A DNA stretch of 64,000 nt from JAEUHQ01 sp964538915 (GTDB taxonomy: Bacteria; Planctomycetota; UBA1135; UBA2386): positions 1 through 64,000 of the forward strand of contig CAZIFB010000024.1 of assembly GCA_964538915.1 (NCBI GenBank), written 5' to 3'. Shown piece by piece: positions 1-9,967 of the stretch; position 1 is the stretch's first letter; each line of letters begins with the position of its first letter. The notes beneath the pieces are model-generated. The model was not told the origin of the DNA. It saw only the letters and a program-made list of their open reading frames with translations, and searched no databases. Made by a program: the position numbers and the translations under genes.

Positions 1-530
1 TCCGCGATGATGCGGTTGTAGCGGTCGCGCAGCTTCAGGATCTCCTTCGCCGTGATGTCGAGATCGCTCGCGGTGCCGCGGCCCATCGTCGACGGCTGGT
101 GGATCATGAAGCGGCTCTCCGAGAGGCAGAAGCGGCGCTTCTTGTCGGCGGCGAGGTGGATCAGGATGCCCGCCGAGGCGCACAGGCCGTTCACCACGGT
201 GATCACCGGCGGCTTGATGAAGCGCAGCAGGTCGTAGATCGCGAACCCGGCGTCGGCGCTGCCACCCGGTGAGTTGATGAACACCGTGATCGGCTTCTTC
301 GCGTCCTTCTGCTCCATCGCGAGGCAGCGGATCGTCGCCTCCTTGAGCATCTTGTCGTCGACCGGTCCGCTGAAGAGCAGCGTGCGCGCGTCGAGCAGCG
401 CCTTCTCGTAGGGGCCGGCACCGCCGCCGCGCTCCTTGTCGCCGTGGTCGCAGGGGCCATCGTGGTCGTCGTCGTCGTCGTCGTCGTCGGGGCGGAGACG
501 GCGGGGATCCAGGTCGAATGGGTTCGGCAT
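1..530 (-). CDS. clpP: ATP-dependent Clp protease proteolytic subunit, C-terminus off the window
   Basis: Serine protease subunit of the cytoplasmic Clp protease, which degrades substrates unfolded by ClpX or ClpA. The reading frame starts at the ATG at 528-530 and runs off the left edge after about 176 residues. The central part is typical of the family: INSPGG near residue 86, the nucleophile Ser in LCASAG (about Ser120), and the catalytic His in MIHQP (about His145). The N-terminus is unusual: a run of about nine Asp codons (a GTC microsatellite on the plus strand near 464-490) and a charged linker precede the folded domain, where normal ClpP has a short propeptide or axial loop. The third catalytic residue lies beyond the edge. 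It is divergent from rho across a 781-bp gap. Confidence 0.9.
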   Translation of the reverse strand, partial: MPNPFDLDPRRLRPDDDDDDDDHDGPCDHGDKERGGGAGPYEKALLDARTLLFSGPVDDKMLKEATIRCLAMEQKDAKKPITVFINSPGGSADAGFAIYDLLRFIKPPVITVVNGLCASAGILIHLAADKKRRFCLSESRFMIHQPSTMGRGTASDLDITAKEILKLRDRYNRIIA

Positions 531-1311
531 CGTGCGTGTTTCCGGTCGTGGTCGGGGGAGTCCCCGGCTGCGTTCCTTTCGGGTTTCCGGCGCTTCGAGT
601 TGAGCGCCAACCGCCGTTCGCAGCGGTGCCGTGGATAGCGCACTCGCCTTCGGGGAGCAACGCTGCGCCGCATCGCGGTTCCTCCGCGTGGCAGAAAGGC
701 GTGTCGTTGCTTGCGTGCCGTTGCGGCCGTCGCTACCCTACCGCGCCATCGTCGGTCGTGCTGTCGCAAGCCGGCTGACGAACCTCGCCCGCAGCCGGCG
801 CCGCCGGTTCGAGTCCAGGGCCGGTTTCGAGTCCAGCGCCGGTTTCAGCCCGGCACTGCGTTCGGTCGGCACCCAGGCTCGGGCACACGTTCTCGTGGAG
901 GGAGCTTGTGCTTTGGCGGGCGGGCGGCGAAGTCTTGCCGCCGCGGTCCACACCGCGAACGCCGGACCCGACGCCGGAACGGCATCCGGGTGGTTTCCCG
1001 GAGCCGTCGAACTCGCATCGCCGCGCCCGCACGAGCGGGGGCTCGGTGCGGGAAGCAGACGTTGGAATGGGTGATCGTCGCGAAGCGGTTCTCGGTCGGA
1101 CTCGACCCGCGCACCGCGCATTCGCGGCTTCGCCGTGCAATGGGCGAAACGCGCTCCGACTCCAGCCCCGCAGGCTGGCGGAGTGGCCGTCGCCAGACAT
1201 CTCCGCCCGTGCGCGCCTAGCCTGCCGGTCGTTCCCGACCGGAGCGGTGTGGCGTCGACGACGCGGAGGCAAGAACCGGGGGCGAATGCTGCCCGGTCGG
1301 GAATGCAGCGC
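531..1311. other. Long divergent intergenic region between clpP and rho
   Basis: No open frame in this stretch has a recognisable product or the codon pattern of its neighbours. It should hold the promoters of both clpP (leftward) and rho (rightward), but I see no convincing -35/-10 pair. It contains a short degenerate direct repeat around 803-850 (three copies of a unit like GCCGGTTTCGAGTCCAG) and two clear inverted repeats nearer rho, listed separately. Confidence 0.6.
1026..1242 (+). promoter_or_regulatory. Two hairpins in the putative rho leader
   Basis: The first hairpin pairs 1026-1036 with 1041-1052 (11 bp, one bulged G at 1045, GGGG loop). The second pairs 1225-1231 with 1236-1242 (7 bp perfect, TTCC loop). 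Both lie upstream of the rho start on the rho strand. Rho genes are autoregulated through their leaders in several bacteria, so a leader role is plausible but inferred. Short hairpins are common by chance at this GC content. Confidence 0.35.
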
Positions 1312-2754
<1,443 letters not shown>

Positions 2755-2818
2755 TGCCGTCTCGAAGAGCAGAGCCGCCAGCGCAGCCAGTGGACGCATA
2801 AAGAGGAGCCTGTCGCCG

Positions 2819-3772
2819 ATGATCGAGGTCGAACGACTCGAGAAGAACTACGGTTTCGCGCGTGCCCTGAAGGGGATCTCCTTCTCGGTGCAGAAAGGTG
2901 AGGTGATCGGCTTCCTCGGTCCGAACGGGGCCGGGAAGTCGACGACGATGAAGATCCTGACCGGATACCTGCTGCCGAGCGGCGGCAGGGCGTCGGTCGC
3001 AGGCTTCGACGTCGTCGCGCAGTCGCTCGAGGTGCGTCGGCGCATCGGCTACCTGCCGGAGAGCACGCCGCTCTACTCGGAGATGCGTGTCGACGACTAC
3101 CTGATGTTCGTCGCCGAGATCCGCGGTGTACCGCGCGACAGGCGGCGTTCGGCGATCGCGCGCGCGGTGGAGCTGTGTGCGCTGGAGCGTGTGACCGGCA
3201 AGAACATCCTCGAGCTGTCGAAGGGCTATCGCCAGCGCGTCGGCCTCGCGCAGGCGATCGTGCACGAGCCGCCGGTCCTCGTCCTCGACGAGCCGACGTC
3301 CGGCCTCGATCCGAACCAGATCGTCGAAGTGCGCAAGCTGATCGAGCGCCTCGGCGCCGAGCACACCGTCGTGCTCAGCACGCACTACCTCCAAGAGGTC
3401 GAGAAGTCCTGCTCGCGCGTGATCATCGTGAACCGCGGCGAGATCGTCGCCGACGGCACGCGCGACGAACTCGTCGCCCGCCAGCCGCTCGGTGGCCTGC
3501 GGGCGCGCGTGCGCGGCCCCGAGACGCAGATGCTGTCGCAACTCGGCGAACTGCTGCCCGGATGCGCGGTCGGCGTGGTCGAGCGGTCGCCCGACGCCGT
3601 CGTCTACCGCATCGACGTCGGCACCGGCAGTGCACCGATCGAGGAGTCGCTGACGCGGCTCGTCGTGAAGAACGGCTGGGACATGCTCGAGCTGCAGCGC
3701 GAGCGACCGAGTCTCGAAGACGTGTTCCGGGCGCTCACGCTCGGCAGCGAGAAGGAGGTGGCCCGTGCGTGA
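2819..3772 (+). CDS. ABC transporter ATPase, GldA/NatA type
   Basis: Cytoplasmic ATP-hydrolysing subunit of an ABC-2 exporter. All motifs are visible: Walker A GPNGAGKST near residue 40, a signature in the variant form LSKGYRQR, Walker B VLVLDEP followed by TSGLDPNQ, and the switch His in STHY. The variant signature and the roughly 90-residue C-terminal extension are typical of the GldA/NatA subgroup. A ribosome binding site (AAGAGGAG) sits about 10 bases before the ATG. The stop overlaps the start of the permease by 8 bp, so the two are translationally coupled. Substrate unknown. Confidence 0.92.
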   Translation: MIEVERLEKNYGFARALKGISFSVQKGEVIGFLGPNGAGKSTTMKILTGYLLPSGGRASVAGFDVVAQSLEVRRRIGYLPESTPLYSEMRVDDYLMFVAEIRGVPRDRRRSAIARAVELCALERVTGKNILELSKGYRQRVGLAQAIVHEPPVLVLDEPTSGLDPNQIVEVRKLIERLGAEHTVVLSTHYLQEVEKSCSRVIIVNRGEIVADGTRDELVARQPLGGLRARVRGPETQMLSQLGELLPGCAVGVVERSPDAVVYRIDVGTGSAPIEESLTRLVVKNGWDMLELQRERPSLEDVFRALTLGSEKEVARA

Positions 3773-4499
3773 AGGCCTCGTGATCTTCCGCCGCGAACTG
3801 CGGAGCTACTTCCTGTCGCCGATCGCGTACGTGTTCGGCGGACTCTTCCTCGGCATCCTGCTCTTCGTCGCGTCCGCTTCGAGCCTGCAGAACGGCGCGC
3901 AGGCGAACATGCAGGCGTTCTTCGGGCTACTGCCGTTCCTGCTGCTGCTGTTCGTGCCGGCGCTGACGATGCGTTCGTGGGCCGAAGAGCGCAAGCAGGG
4001 CACCATCGAGCTGCTGATGACCTTCCCGGTGACGAGCGCACAACTCGTGTTCGGCAAGTTCACCGCCGCGGTCGCGTACCTGGCGTTCGTGCTCGTGCTG
4101 ACGCTCGGCCTGCCGCTCACGCTCGCGGCATACGGGCGGCTCGACTGGACGCCGATCCTCGGCTCGTACCTGGCGTCGGTGTTGTTCGCGAGCAGCTTCG
4201 TCGCGGTCGGCATGTTCTGGTCGAGTCTCACCCGCGACCAGATCATCGCGATGCTGGTCTCGCTGGTGACGCTGCTCGCCCTCTACATGCTCGGCTATCC
4301 GCAGTTGATCGAGCTGATGGCGCAGTGGCTGCCGGCCGTCTGCATCGACCTCCTGAACGGCATCAGTCCCTACAAGTACTTCGAGAGCATCGGGCGCGGC
4401 GTGATCGACACCCGCGACATCGTCTACTTCGCCTGCTTCTGCGGGTTCTTCCTGTACGCCAACACGCTCGTGCTGCAGGCACGGCGGCAGAAGGGGTGA
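3765..4499 (+). CDS. ABC-2 type permease, GldF-like
   Basis: Integral membrane partner of the preceding ATPase. About six hydrophobic segments are visible across 244 residues, with the family hallmark MRSWAEERKQGTIELL between segments 2 and 3. The GTG start at 3765 lies inside the ATPase gene and is preceded by a good GAAGGAGG site; the next ATG would remove the first helix. It belongs to the set formed with the GldG-like and DUF4340 proteins downstream. In Bacteroidota GldF works with GldA and GldG in gliding, but related sets are widespread in non-gliding bacteria, so motility should not be assumed. Confidence 0.9.
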   Translation: MREGLVIFRRELRSYFLSPIAYVFGGLFLGILLFVASASSLQNGAQANMQAFFGLLPFLLLLFVPALTMRSWAEERKQGTIELLMTFPVTSAQLVFGKFTAAVAYLAFVLVLTLGLPLTLAAYGRLDWTPILGSYLASVLFASSFVAVGMFWSSLTRDQIIAMLVSLVTLLALYMLGYPQLIELMAQWLPAVCIDLLNGISPYKYFESIGRGVIDTRDIVYFACFCGFFLYANTLVLQARRQKG

Positions 4500-4504
4500 C
4501 CGCC

Positions 4505-6616
4505 ATGTCGAACCACGCTCCGTTCCGGATCTCGGCGCAGCGCGGCGGCGCACTCGCCGTCGCGGTGCACGTCGTCCTCCTCTTCTTCGTTCTCGCGCAG
4601 GTCGTCTACCTCGCGACGCGGCACCGCGTCCGCGTCGACCTCACCAGCGACAAGATCTACTCGCTGACGGCGTCCACGCGCGGGCTGCTCCAGAAGCTCG
4701 ACCAACGCCTCGTCGTCGAGGCCTACTTCAGCCCGAAGGACAAGCTGCCCGTCAACTACCGCGAGACCCGCGCGGTGCTCGACAACTTCCTCGACGAGCT
4801 CGTGCAGCTCGGCAAGGGCAAGGTCGTCCTGAAGCGCTACGACCCCAACTCGGACAAGGCGGTCGCCGACCGCTGTTCCCGCATCGGCGTGAAGCCGCAG
4901 GACCTGAGGAGCGCGTCGTCGACGTCGTTGTCCGTCGATCGCCACTGGCAGGGTGTGCGCCTCGTCTACGGCGGCAAGCACAAGGTGCTGGAGATGGTCA
5001 CGCCGCCGTCGTCGTTCGTTGCGGAGGCGACGATCACGCCGGCGATCAAGGAAGTGATCACCGAGACCAAGCACCGCTTCGGCTTCATGGAGTGGCCGGT
5101 GATGGCGGCTGGGCAGCAGAACCCTGGCGGCATCGGTTGGAACGTGCTGCGAACGATCGACCAGATCGCGAAGCGGTACGAGTTCCAGAACTACAAGGAC
5201 GAAGACTCCCCGCTGCTGCCCGCGGATCTCGAGACGCTGTTCCTGTTCCGCCCGCGCGATCTCACGGATCGGCAGAAGTACGTGCTGGACCAGTTCGTCG
5301 TTCGCGGTGGAACGCTCGTCGTGTTCGCCGACGCGGTCGAGTACGCGATCGGGCCGCAGCGGCAGTTCACGCGCATCCCGTTCCAGCTCGACGCGCCGGG
5401 CAGCACGAAGAAGCTCGTCGACCAGCTCGCGCACTACGGCATCGACTGGAAGCCGAAGGTGCTGGCCGACATCGTGCAGCAGGCCCACACGCCGCGGGAC
5501 GTGATGACCGCGCCGTTCGAGTATCTCGCGGTCCAGGAGAACACCCCGTTCGGGGCCCGCTTCGGCTGGACGCCCTACCCGTACTTCTTCCATCCGGTCG
5601 CGACCGACTGGAGCCAGGTCGCCGACCAGCTCGCGCGCGACGACGACGGCAAGGTCGACGCCGCGGTGGCGGACCAGTACCGCAAGACGTTCGGACTCGG
5701 ACTCCCGGCCGACGACTTCCTGTTCAAGACGTTCAAGCAGCTCGGCCGCGGACCAGGCCTCTACTGGCCGACCTGGGTCGGCCTGCGCGAGAAGGCGGGC
5801 GGCGTGCCGGACATGCCCGAGGGTGTCACCGGCCGAGTGCTCATGCAGTCGAGTCCCGCGGTGCTCGCCGAGGATCCGCCGGCGAACCTGGATCCGTTCG
5901 GTCGCGGCGACCCATCGGCGCGCTCGGTGCAGTACCAGAAGTTCATGCAGAACCTGAAGGGCCGCTTCCGCAGCGAGCCGCGCATGCAGGCGCCGCTGAT
6001 GGTCGAGGTGCGCGGGGCGTTCACGTCGTTCTTCGCGGACGGCGACCGACCCAAGCGCCCGTCGGAGATCAAGGAGGAGGAGGCGCGGAAGGCGGCCGAG
6101 GCCAAGAAGGACGAGGCTGCGAAGCCGGCCGACCCGACGAAGCCCGATGAACAGGGCCCGCCGCCTCCCGAAGCCGCCAAGGCCGAGACACCGCCTCTCC
6201 CCGCCGAGCCCGCTCCCGTGCAGAAGGGCGACAAACCCGGTCGGATCGTGATGGTGGGTGACTCCGACTTCCTGCGCGACGACTTCGTTCGTGGTGACAT
6301 GCGGCAGGCGGGCGGCCCATGGTCGGCGTTCGCGGGAGTCTTCTTCCTCCAGACGCTCGACTGGCTCGCGGAGGACCGCGACCTCGTCGATCTCCAGGCG
6401 CGTGTGCCCGTCGACCGCACGCTGAAGTTCGCCGCGGACGAGCCGGTGGCCGCGAACGACGCACGGGTCGCGGAGCAGACGCTGCGACGCCGCACGAACT
6501 GGCTGCGCGGCCTGAACGTCGTGTTGCCGTGCGCCGTGCTCACCGCGTTCGGGCTCGTCGTGTGGTTCGTGCGTCGCGCGCAGAAACGCGCCTTCCTGGA
6601 CTCCCTGCCCAACTGA
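4505..6616 (+). CDS. GldG-like membrane-anchored ABC accessory protein
   Basis: A 703-residue protein with one N-terminal membrane segment (about residues 17-37), a large extracytoplasmic domain and a second membrane segment near the C-terminus (about 670-690). The region after the first helix (VDLTSDKIYSLT) is the signature of the GldG/ABC-associated family. An inserted Lys/Glu/Pro-rich linker occupies about residues 520-580, followed by the GRIVMVGDSDFLRDD segment typical of the C-terminal part. The start is 5 bases after the permease stop. The protein probably couples the exporter to an envelope substrate, which is unknown. A longer open frame upstream in the same frame overlaps the permease and is spurious. 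Confidence 0.88.
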   Translation: MSNHAPFRISAQRGGALAVAVHVVLLFFVLAQVVYLATRHRVRVDLTSDKIYSLTASTRGLLQKLDQRLVVEAYFSPKDKLPVNYRETRAVLDNFLDELVQLGKGKVVLKRYDPNSDKAVADRCSRIGVKPQDLRSASSTSLSVDRHWQGVRLVYGGKHKVLEMVTPPSSFVAEATITPAIKEVITETKHRFGFMEWPVMAAGQQNPGGIGWNVLRTIDQIAKRYEFQNYKDEDSPLLPADLETLFLFRPRDLTDRQKYVLDQFVVRGGTLVVFADAVEYAIGPQRQFTRIPFQLDAPGSTKKLVDQLAHYGIDWKPKVLADIVQQAHTPRDVMTAPFEYLAVQENTPFGARFGWTPYPYFFHPVATDWSQVADQLARDDDGKVDAAVADQYRKTFGLGLPADDFLFKTFKQLGRGPGLYWPTWVGLREKAGGVPDMPEGVTGRVLMQSSPAVLAEDPPANLDPFGRGDPSARSVQYQKFMQNLKGRFRSEPRMQAPLMVEVRGAFTSFFADGDRPKRPSEIKEEEARKAAEAKKDEAAKPADPTKPDEQGPPPPEAAKAETPPLPAEPAPVQKGDKPGRIVMVGDSDFLRDDFVRGDMRQAGGPWSAFAGVFFLQTLDWLAEDRDLVDLQARVPVDRTLKFAADEPVAANDARVAEQTLRRRTNWLRGLNVVLPCAVLTAFGLVVWFVRRAQKRAFLDSLPN

Positions 6617-6621
6617 TTGCC

Positions 6622-7758
6622 ATGAACCTCGCCAGAGCGAACGTGTTGCTGCTCGCTGCCGCGGCGGTGCTCGCGGTTCCCACGTGGCTGCAGCTGCGCG
6701 GCGATCGCGATTCCTTCACCGACGTCGCGTCCATCCCGTTGTTGTTCGACGGATTCACCGCGGAGAACGTCGGGTTCGTCCTGCTCGCGCAGCCGAAGAA
6801 GGAACAGCCGCCGCCCGATCCACGCAACCCGGACCAGAAGAAGCAGGTTGCGTACGACCAGATGCTCCTGCAGCGCACCGACAAGGGCTTCCAGATCGCC
6901 GCGGCCGCGACGTCGGGCGAACGCGCCGGAGTCCCGATCAACAGGGACCGCGTCGAGAACGACGTGTTCCTGCATCTGCGCACGATCCGCGTCGACCGTG
7001 AGACGCTCGTGCAGGCGGCAGCGACCCCCGAGCAGCTCGCGCAGTACGGCCTCGACGAGGAGCACGCGTTCCTGATCAAGGCCAGCGACACGCAGGGCAA
7101 GACCGTGGTCGCCGAGCTGTACGTCGGCAAGGACGTCGGGGTCGGTGGCGGCACCGACTCGTTGCGCGGCACGTACGTGCGCAAGGCCGACAGCTCGGAC
7201 GTCATCCTCTACGAGAACGATCGTCCGTGGCGACGCGACGTGGCGGAGGAGGGGTGGGTCGATCGCACGCTCGCACGACTCGAACCCGAGAAGATCCGCC
7301 GGCTGTCGATCCGCAACACGGCGACTGCCGGAACGACGTTCACGTTCGAACGGCCCGACGGCAAGTCGCTCTGGGAACCGAAGGACCCGCCGATCGACGT
7401 CGGTGCGTTGCGCCAGTCCGAGATCGAGTCGTTCGTGCAGCGGTTGCGCCACCTCGCGGTGCAGGAGTACCGGGTGCAGTTGCAGCGCGCCGGCGACCTG
7501 AAGACGTTCGGGCTGCAGCCGCCCGCGATCGAGATGGTCATCGTCGTGCGCGACGGGACGAACGAGCGCACGATCACTCTCGCGGTCGGCGGCAAGGTCG
7601 ACGGCAAGAACGAGTACTACCTGCAGAGCTCGGAGTCGGCGTTCCTGATGACGTGGCCGCAGGCGTTCGTCACGCAGTTCGAACTCGACGTGAAGAAGAC
7701 GATGTTCGATCCGAAGGCGCCGCACGAGATGCCGCCGGAGACGCCGAAGGACAAGTAG
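6622..7758 (+). CDS. DUF4340 protein, ABC operon partner
   Basis: A 378-residue protein with an N-terminal hydrophobic anchor (about 7-20) followed by repeated alpha/beta units typical of DUF4340, for example the YGLDEEHAFLIKA and FGLQPPAIEMVIV segments. DUF4340 genes commonly end GldF/GldG-type operons, and this one starts 5 bases after the GldG-like gene. It is predicted to be exported and anchored in the cytoplasmic membrane, facing outward. Biochemical function is not known. The operon appears to end at the hairpin at 7947. Confidence 0.85.
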   Translation: MNLARANVLLLAAAAVLAVPTWLQLRGDRDSFTDVASIPLLFDGFTAENVGFVLLAQPKKEQPPPDPRNPDQKKQVAYDQMLLQRTDKGFQIAAAATSGERAGVPINRDRVENDVFLHLRTIRVDRETLVQAAATPEQLAQYGLDEEHAFLIKASDTQGKTVVAELYVGKDVGVGGGTDSLRGTYVRKADSSDVILYENDRPWRRDVAEEGWVDRTLARLEPEKIRRLSIRNTATAGTTFTFERPDGKSLWEPKDPPIDVGALRQSEIESFVQRLRHLAVQEYRVQLQRAGDLKTFGLQPPAIEMVIVVRDGTNERTITLAVGGKVDGKNEYYLQSSESAFLMTWPQAFVTQFELDVKKTMFDPKAPHEMPPETPKDK

Positions 7759-7946
7759 GCGGCCCGCGCACCGCTTCGACTGGAGTCGATCGAGGGGCTC
7801 GGTCTCCGACTGGGACGCACGGCATCGCCGCGATGGCAGGGATGCGCTCCGGCCCGTTCGCCGCCGGGGCGTCCTCGATGCGCACGCTACGCGACGGCGC
7901 CGCCGCGCTGCGGCGTCGATGACTCCAGCACTCCTCCTTCCGTGTA

Positions 7947-7988
7947 GGCCGGAGCGGTGGCTCGTAGCTCCCGCTCCGGCCGTTTTCT
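7947..7988 (+). terminator. Strong intrinsic terminator of the ABC operon
   Basis: An 11-bp perfect stem (7947-7957 with 7971-7981), 13-base loop, then GTTTTCTT. This is the clearest Rho-independent terminator in the window. It lies 188 bp after the DUF4340 stop and only 19 bases before the ATG assigned to the next gene. Confidence 0.85.
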
Positions 7989-8006
7989 TGGCGGCGTCGA
8001 ACGCGC

Positions 8007-9068
8007 ATGATCCGGTGCGTGCCCGACAGCGTGATCGAAAGCAGCGTGGACACCGCGGAGGGTGAACTGCTCCGGTTCGCGGCGCGCCTGCGCCGGCGCC
8101 ACGTTCGCGGTGCGAGCCTCGACGCCGGGTTGCGTGCGGGGCTGCTCACGGCCTTGCCGGTCATCGCGGCCCTGTGGGTGTTCCCCGCGGGCCGCACGGT
8201 CGTCGTCGTGGTGTTCGCGGTCGTCGTCGCGACCGCCGCCCTGCATGCGGCGCTCCGTGCGCGCCACACGACGACCGCGCGCCTCTTGTTCGTGGGCGCC
8301 GATCCGGGCCTCCAGGTCGGGGTCGTCGGCGACGAACTGTCGACCTGGCTCGACCGTCGCGGCGACGCGCGCGCCGACGCCCCGATGCTCGCGTGGCTCC
8401 GGCGCGACGTGGCAGCGCGACTGCCGTTGGTGCCGCGGCGAGCCGTGGCCCGCGCGGGGCGAAGCGGACTCGGTCGCGTGCGGCGTCTCCTCCCGTTCGT
8501 GGTGCTGTTGCTGCTCTGCTGGCTGCTCGTCGAGTGGCTGCAGCCGCCGTGGCCGGGCCTGCTCGGCGGCGGCGGTTCACGGCCGCTGCCGTCGGGTTCG
8601 TCGAACGGCGGCGGCAGCGGTGGTGACGCCGACGGGGAGCAGTCGGGCGGCGGCGGAGGGGACCAGCCGCCGGAGACGGAGCCGCGGACGCAGCGCCCCG
8701 ACGAACGGCCACAGCAGCAGCCGCCGCGTGTGCCGGACACCGGCGACGAGCCGGAGGCGAAGCCGCCGGTCGCGGAGGCGCCGCTGCTCGAACTGCCCGA
8801 CCAGCAGCGGTTCGTCGTGCCGGAGTTCGTCGGCGACGGCCCGACGCGCCGAGCCCGCACGTTCGCCGCCGAGATCGAGCGCGGCGGCGGTGCGGCACCG
8901 CGGACGGGCGGCGGCAACGGCGGCGATCCGGACGTGGCTCCGCCGCCGTCGCAGCGCGAGACGTTCGAGCGCGCGGCCGAAGCGGCGCAGCGGGCGCGCA
9001 ACGTGCCTCCCGAGGAGCAGCCGATGGTGCGCCGCTTCTTCCGGCTGCTCCAGGAGCGGGCGAAGTGA
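8007..9068 (+). CDS. Membrane protein, first gene of a DUF58/VWA operon
   Basis: I do not recognise this 353-residue protein as a named family. It has a hydrophobic pair near residues 45-80, another hydrophobic segment near 155-175 (VVLLLLCWLLVEWL), and a long Gly/Pro/Gln-rich region (about 185-330) that looks disordered and extracytoplasmic. Its stop overlaps the GTG start of the DUF58 gene (GTGA), so it is cotranslated with it. This slot in similar operons is often held by a MoxR ATPase or a DUF4175-like membrane protein. The start is uncertain: ATG 8007 is close behind a terminator, and GTG 8031 is also possible. Confidence 0.7.
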   Translation: MIRCVPDSVIESSVDTAEGELLRFAARLRRRHVRGASLDAGLRAGLLTALPVIAALWVFPAGRTVVVVVFAVVVATAALHAALRARHTTTARLLFVGADPGLQVGVVGDELSTWLDRRGDARADAPMLAWLRRDVAARLPLVPRRAVARAGRSGLGRVRRLLPFVVLLLLCWLLVEWLQPPWPGLLGGGGSRPLPSGSSNGGGSGGDADGEQSGGGGGDQPPETEPRTQRPDERPQQQPPRVPDTGDEPEAKPPVAEAPLLELPDQQRFVVPEFVGDGPTRRARTFAAEIERGGGAAPRTGGGNGGDPDVAPPPSQRETFERAAEAAQRARNVPPEEQPMVRRFFRLLQERAK

Positions 9069-9967
9069 CCCGCGTCCGTTCGCTTCCTGTCGTGCCCGAG
9101 CGGTTCCCGACGGGATTCCGCACGATGCTGCGCGACCTGCTGGCCCGGGGTCCGAAACTGCGCAGCGGCCGGACGGAGCAACGGCGAGCGCAGAGCCGCG
9201 CGCTCGCGCAGAGCGGAACGTTCGTGGGCCATCGGCCGTACGTGCGCGGCGACGACCTTCGCCGCATCGACTGGGCTGCCTGCGCGCGGACCGGCGAACT
9301 GTTCGTGAAGCTGCTCGAAGAAGAGGACCGCCGCACGCTGACTATCCTGCTCGACCTGTCCGCGAGCCTGCTCGCCGGGGCGCCGCCGCGCCGGCTCGCC
9401 GCGCTGCGTCTCGCCGCAGTGCTCGGTGGCCTCGCGCTGCGCCGCCTCGACGGCCTCACCATCGTCGCGCCGGGCGCGGGGCGGGCGGAACTGGCGACCT
9501 TCGCGGGCGCCGGCGATCTCGACGAACTGCTCCGCCACCTCGACGGGTTGCCGGTCGCCGACACGGCGCCCGAAGCGGCGATCGTGGTGTTCGCGCACCG
9601 CGGCGTCGCGGGGCGCATCCACTGGATCTCGGACTTCGCGGAGCCGCGCGCCTTCGAAGTGCCGCTGGCGGCGTTGCGTCGACGCGGCGCCGAAGTGGTT
9701 GCGTGGCTGCCCACGCTGCCCGAGGACCACGGAGCGCCGCGCCGCGGCTACGTCGAGGTGATCGATCCGGAGAACGGCGCGTCCCTGTCGGTCCCGGTCG
9801 ACGACGAACTCGCGGCGGCGATGCAGCGCGAACTCGAACTCCTCGCGCGGCGGCAGGCGCGTCTGTTCGCGCAGACCGGCTGTGCGCTCGTGCGCTGGGC
9901 GTCGCCCGACGCGAACGACTTCCGTACGGCACCGTGGCAGGACGCGATCGGCTGGGGTCTGCGATGA
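9065..9967 (+). CDS. DUF58 domain protein
   Basis: A 300-residue DUF58 protein. The diagnostic motif GTFVGHRPYVRGDDLRRIDW is present near residues 50-70, followed by a von Willebrand-like fold with a degenerate MIDAS (LLDLSASL). DUF58 proteins accompany MoxR ATPases and BatA-like VWA membrane proteins and are thought to take part in assembly or folding of envelope complexes. The gene overlaps both neighbours by 4 bp (GTGA upstream, ATGA downstream), so all three form one unit. No MoxR gene is adjacent. Confidence 0.9.
   Translation: MTRVRSLPVVPERFPTGFRTMLRDLLARGPKLRSGRTEQRRAQSRALAQSGTFVGHRPYVRGDDLRRIDWAACARTGELFVKLLEEEDRRTLTILLDLSASLLAGAPPRRLAALRLAAVLGGLALRRLDGLTIVAPGAGRAELATFAGAGDLDELLRHLDGLPVADTAPEAAIVVFAHRGVAGRIHWISDFAEPRAFEVPLAALRRRGAEVVAWLPTLPEDHGAPRRGYVEVIDPENGASLSVPVDDELAAAMQRELELLARRQARLFAQTGCALVRWASPDANDFRTAPWQDAIGWGLR

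Noticed and set aside
1135..1311. N-terminal extension of Rho from ATG 1135
   Set aside because: The added 59 residues have no Rho similarity and contain no ribosome binding site at their start; ATG 1312 or 1303 fits better.
2819..7758. Gliding motility operon
   Set aside because: GldA/F/G-type ABC sets occur widely outside gliding bacteria and no other gld or spr genes are in the window.
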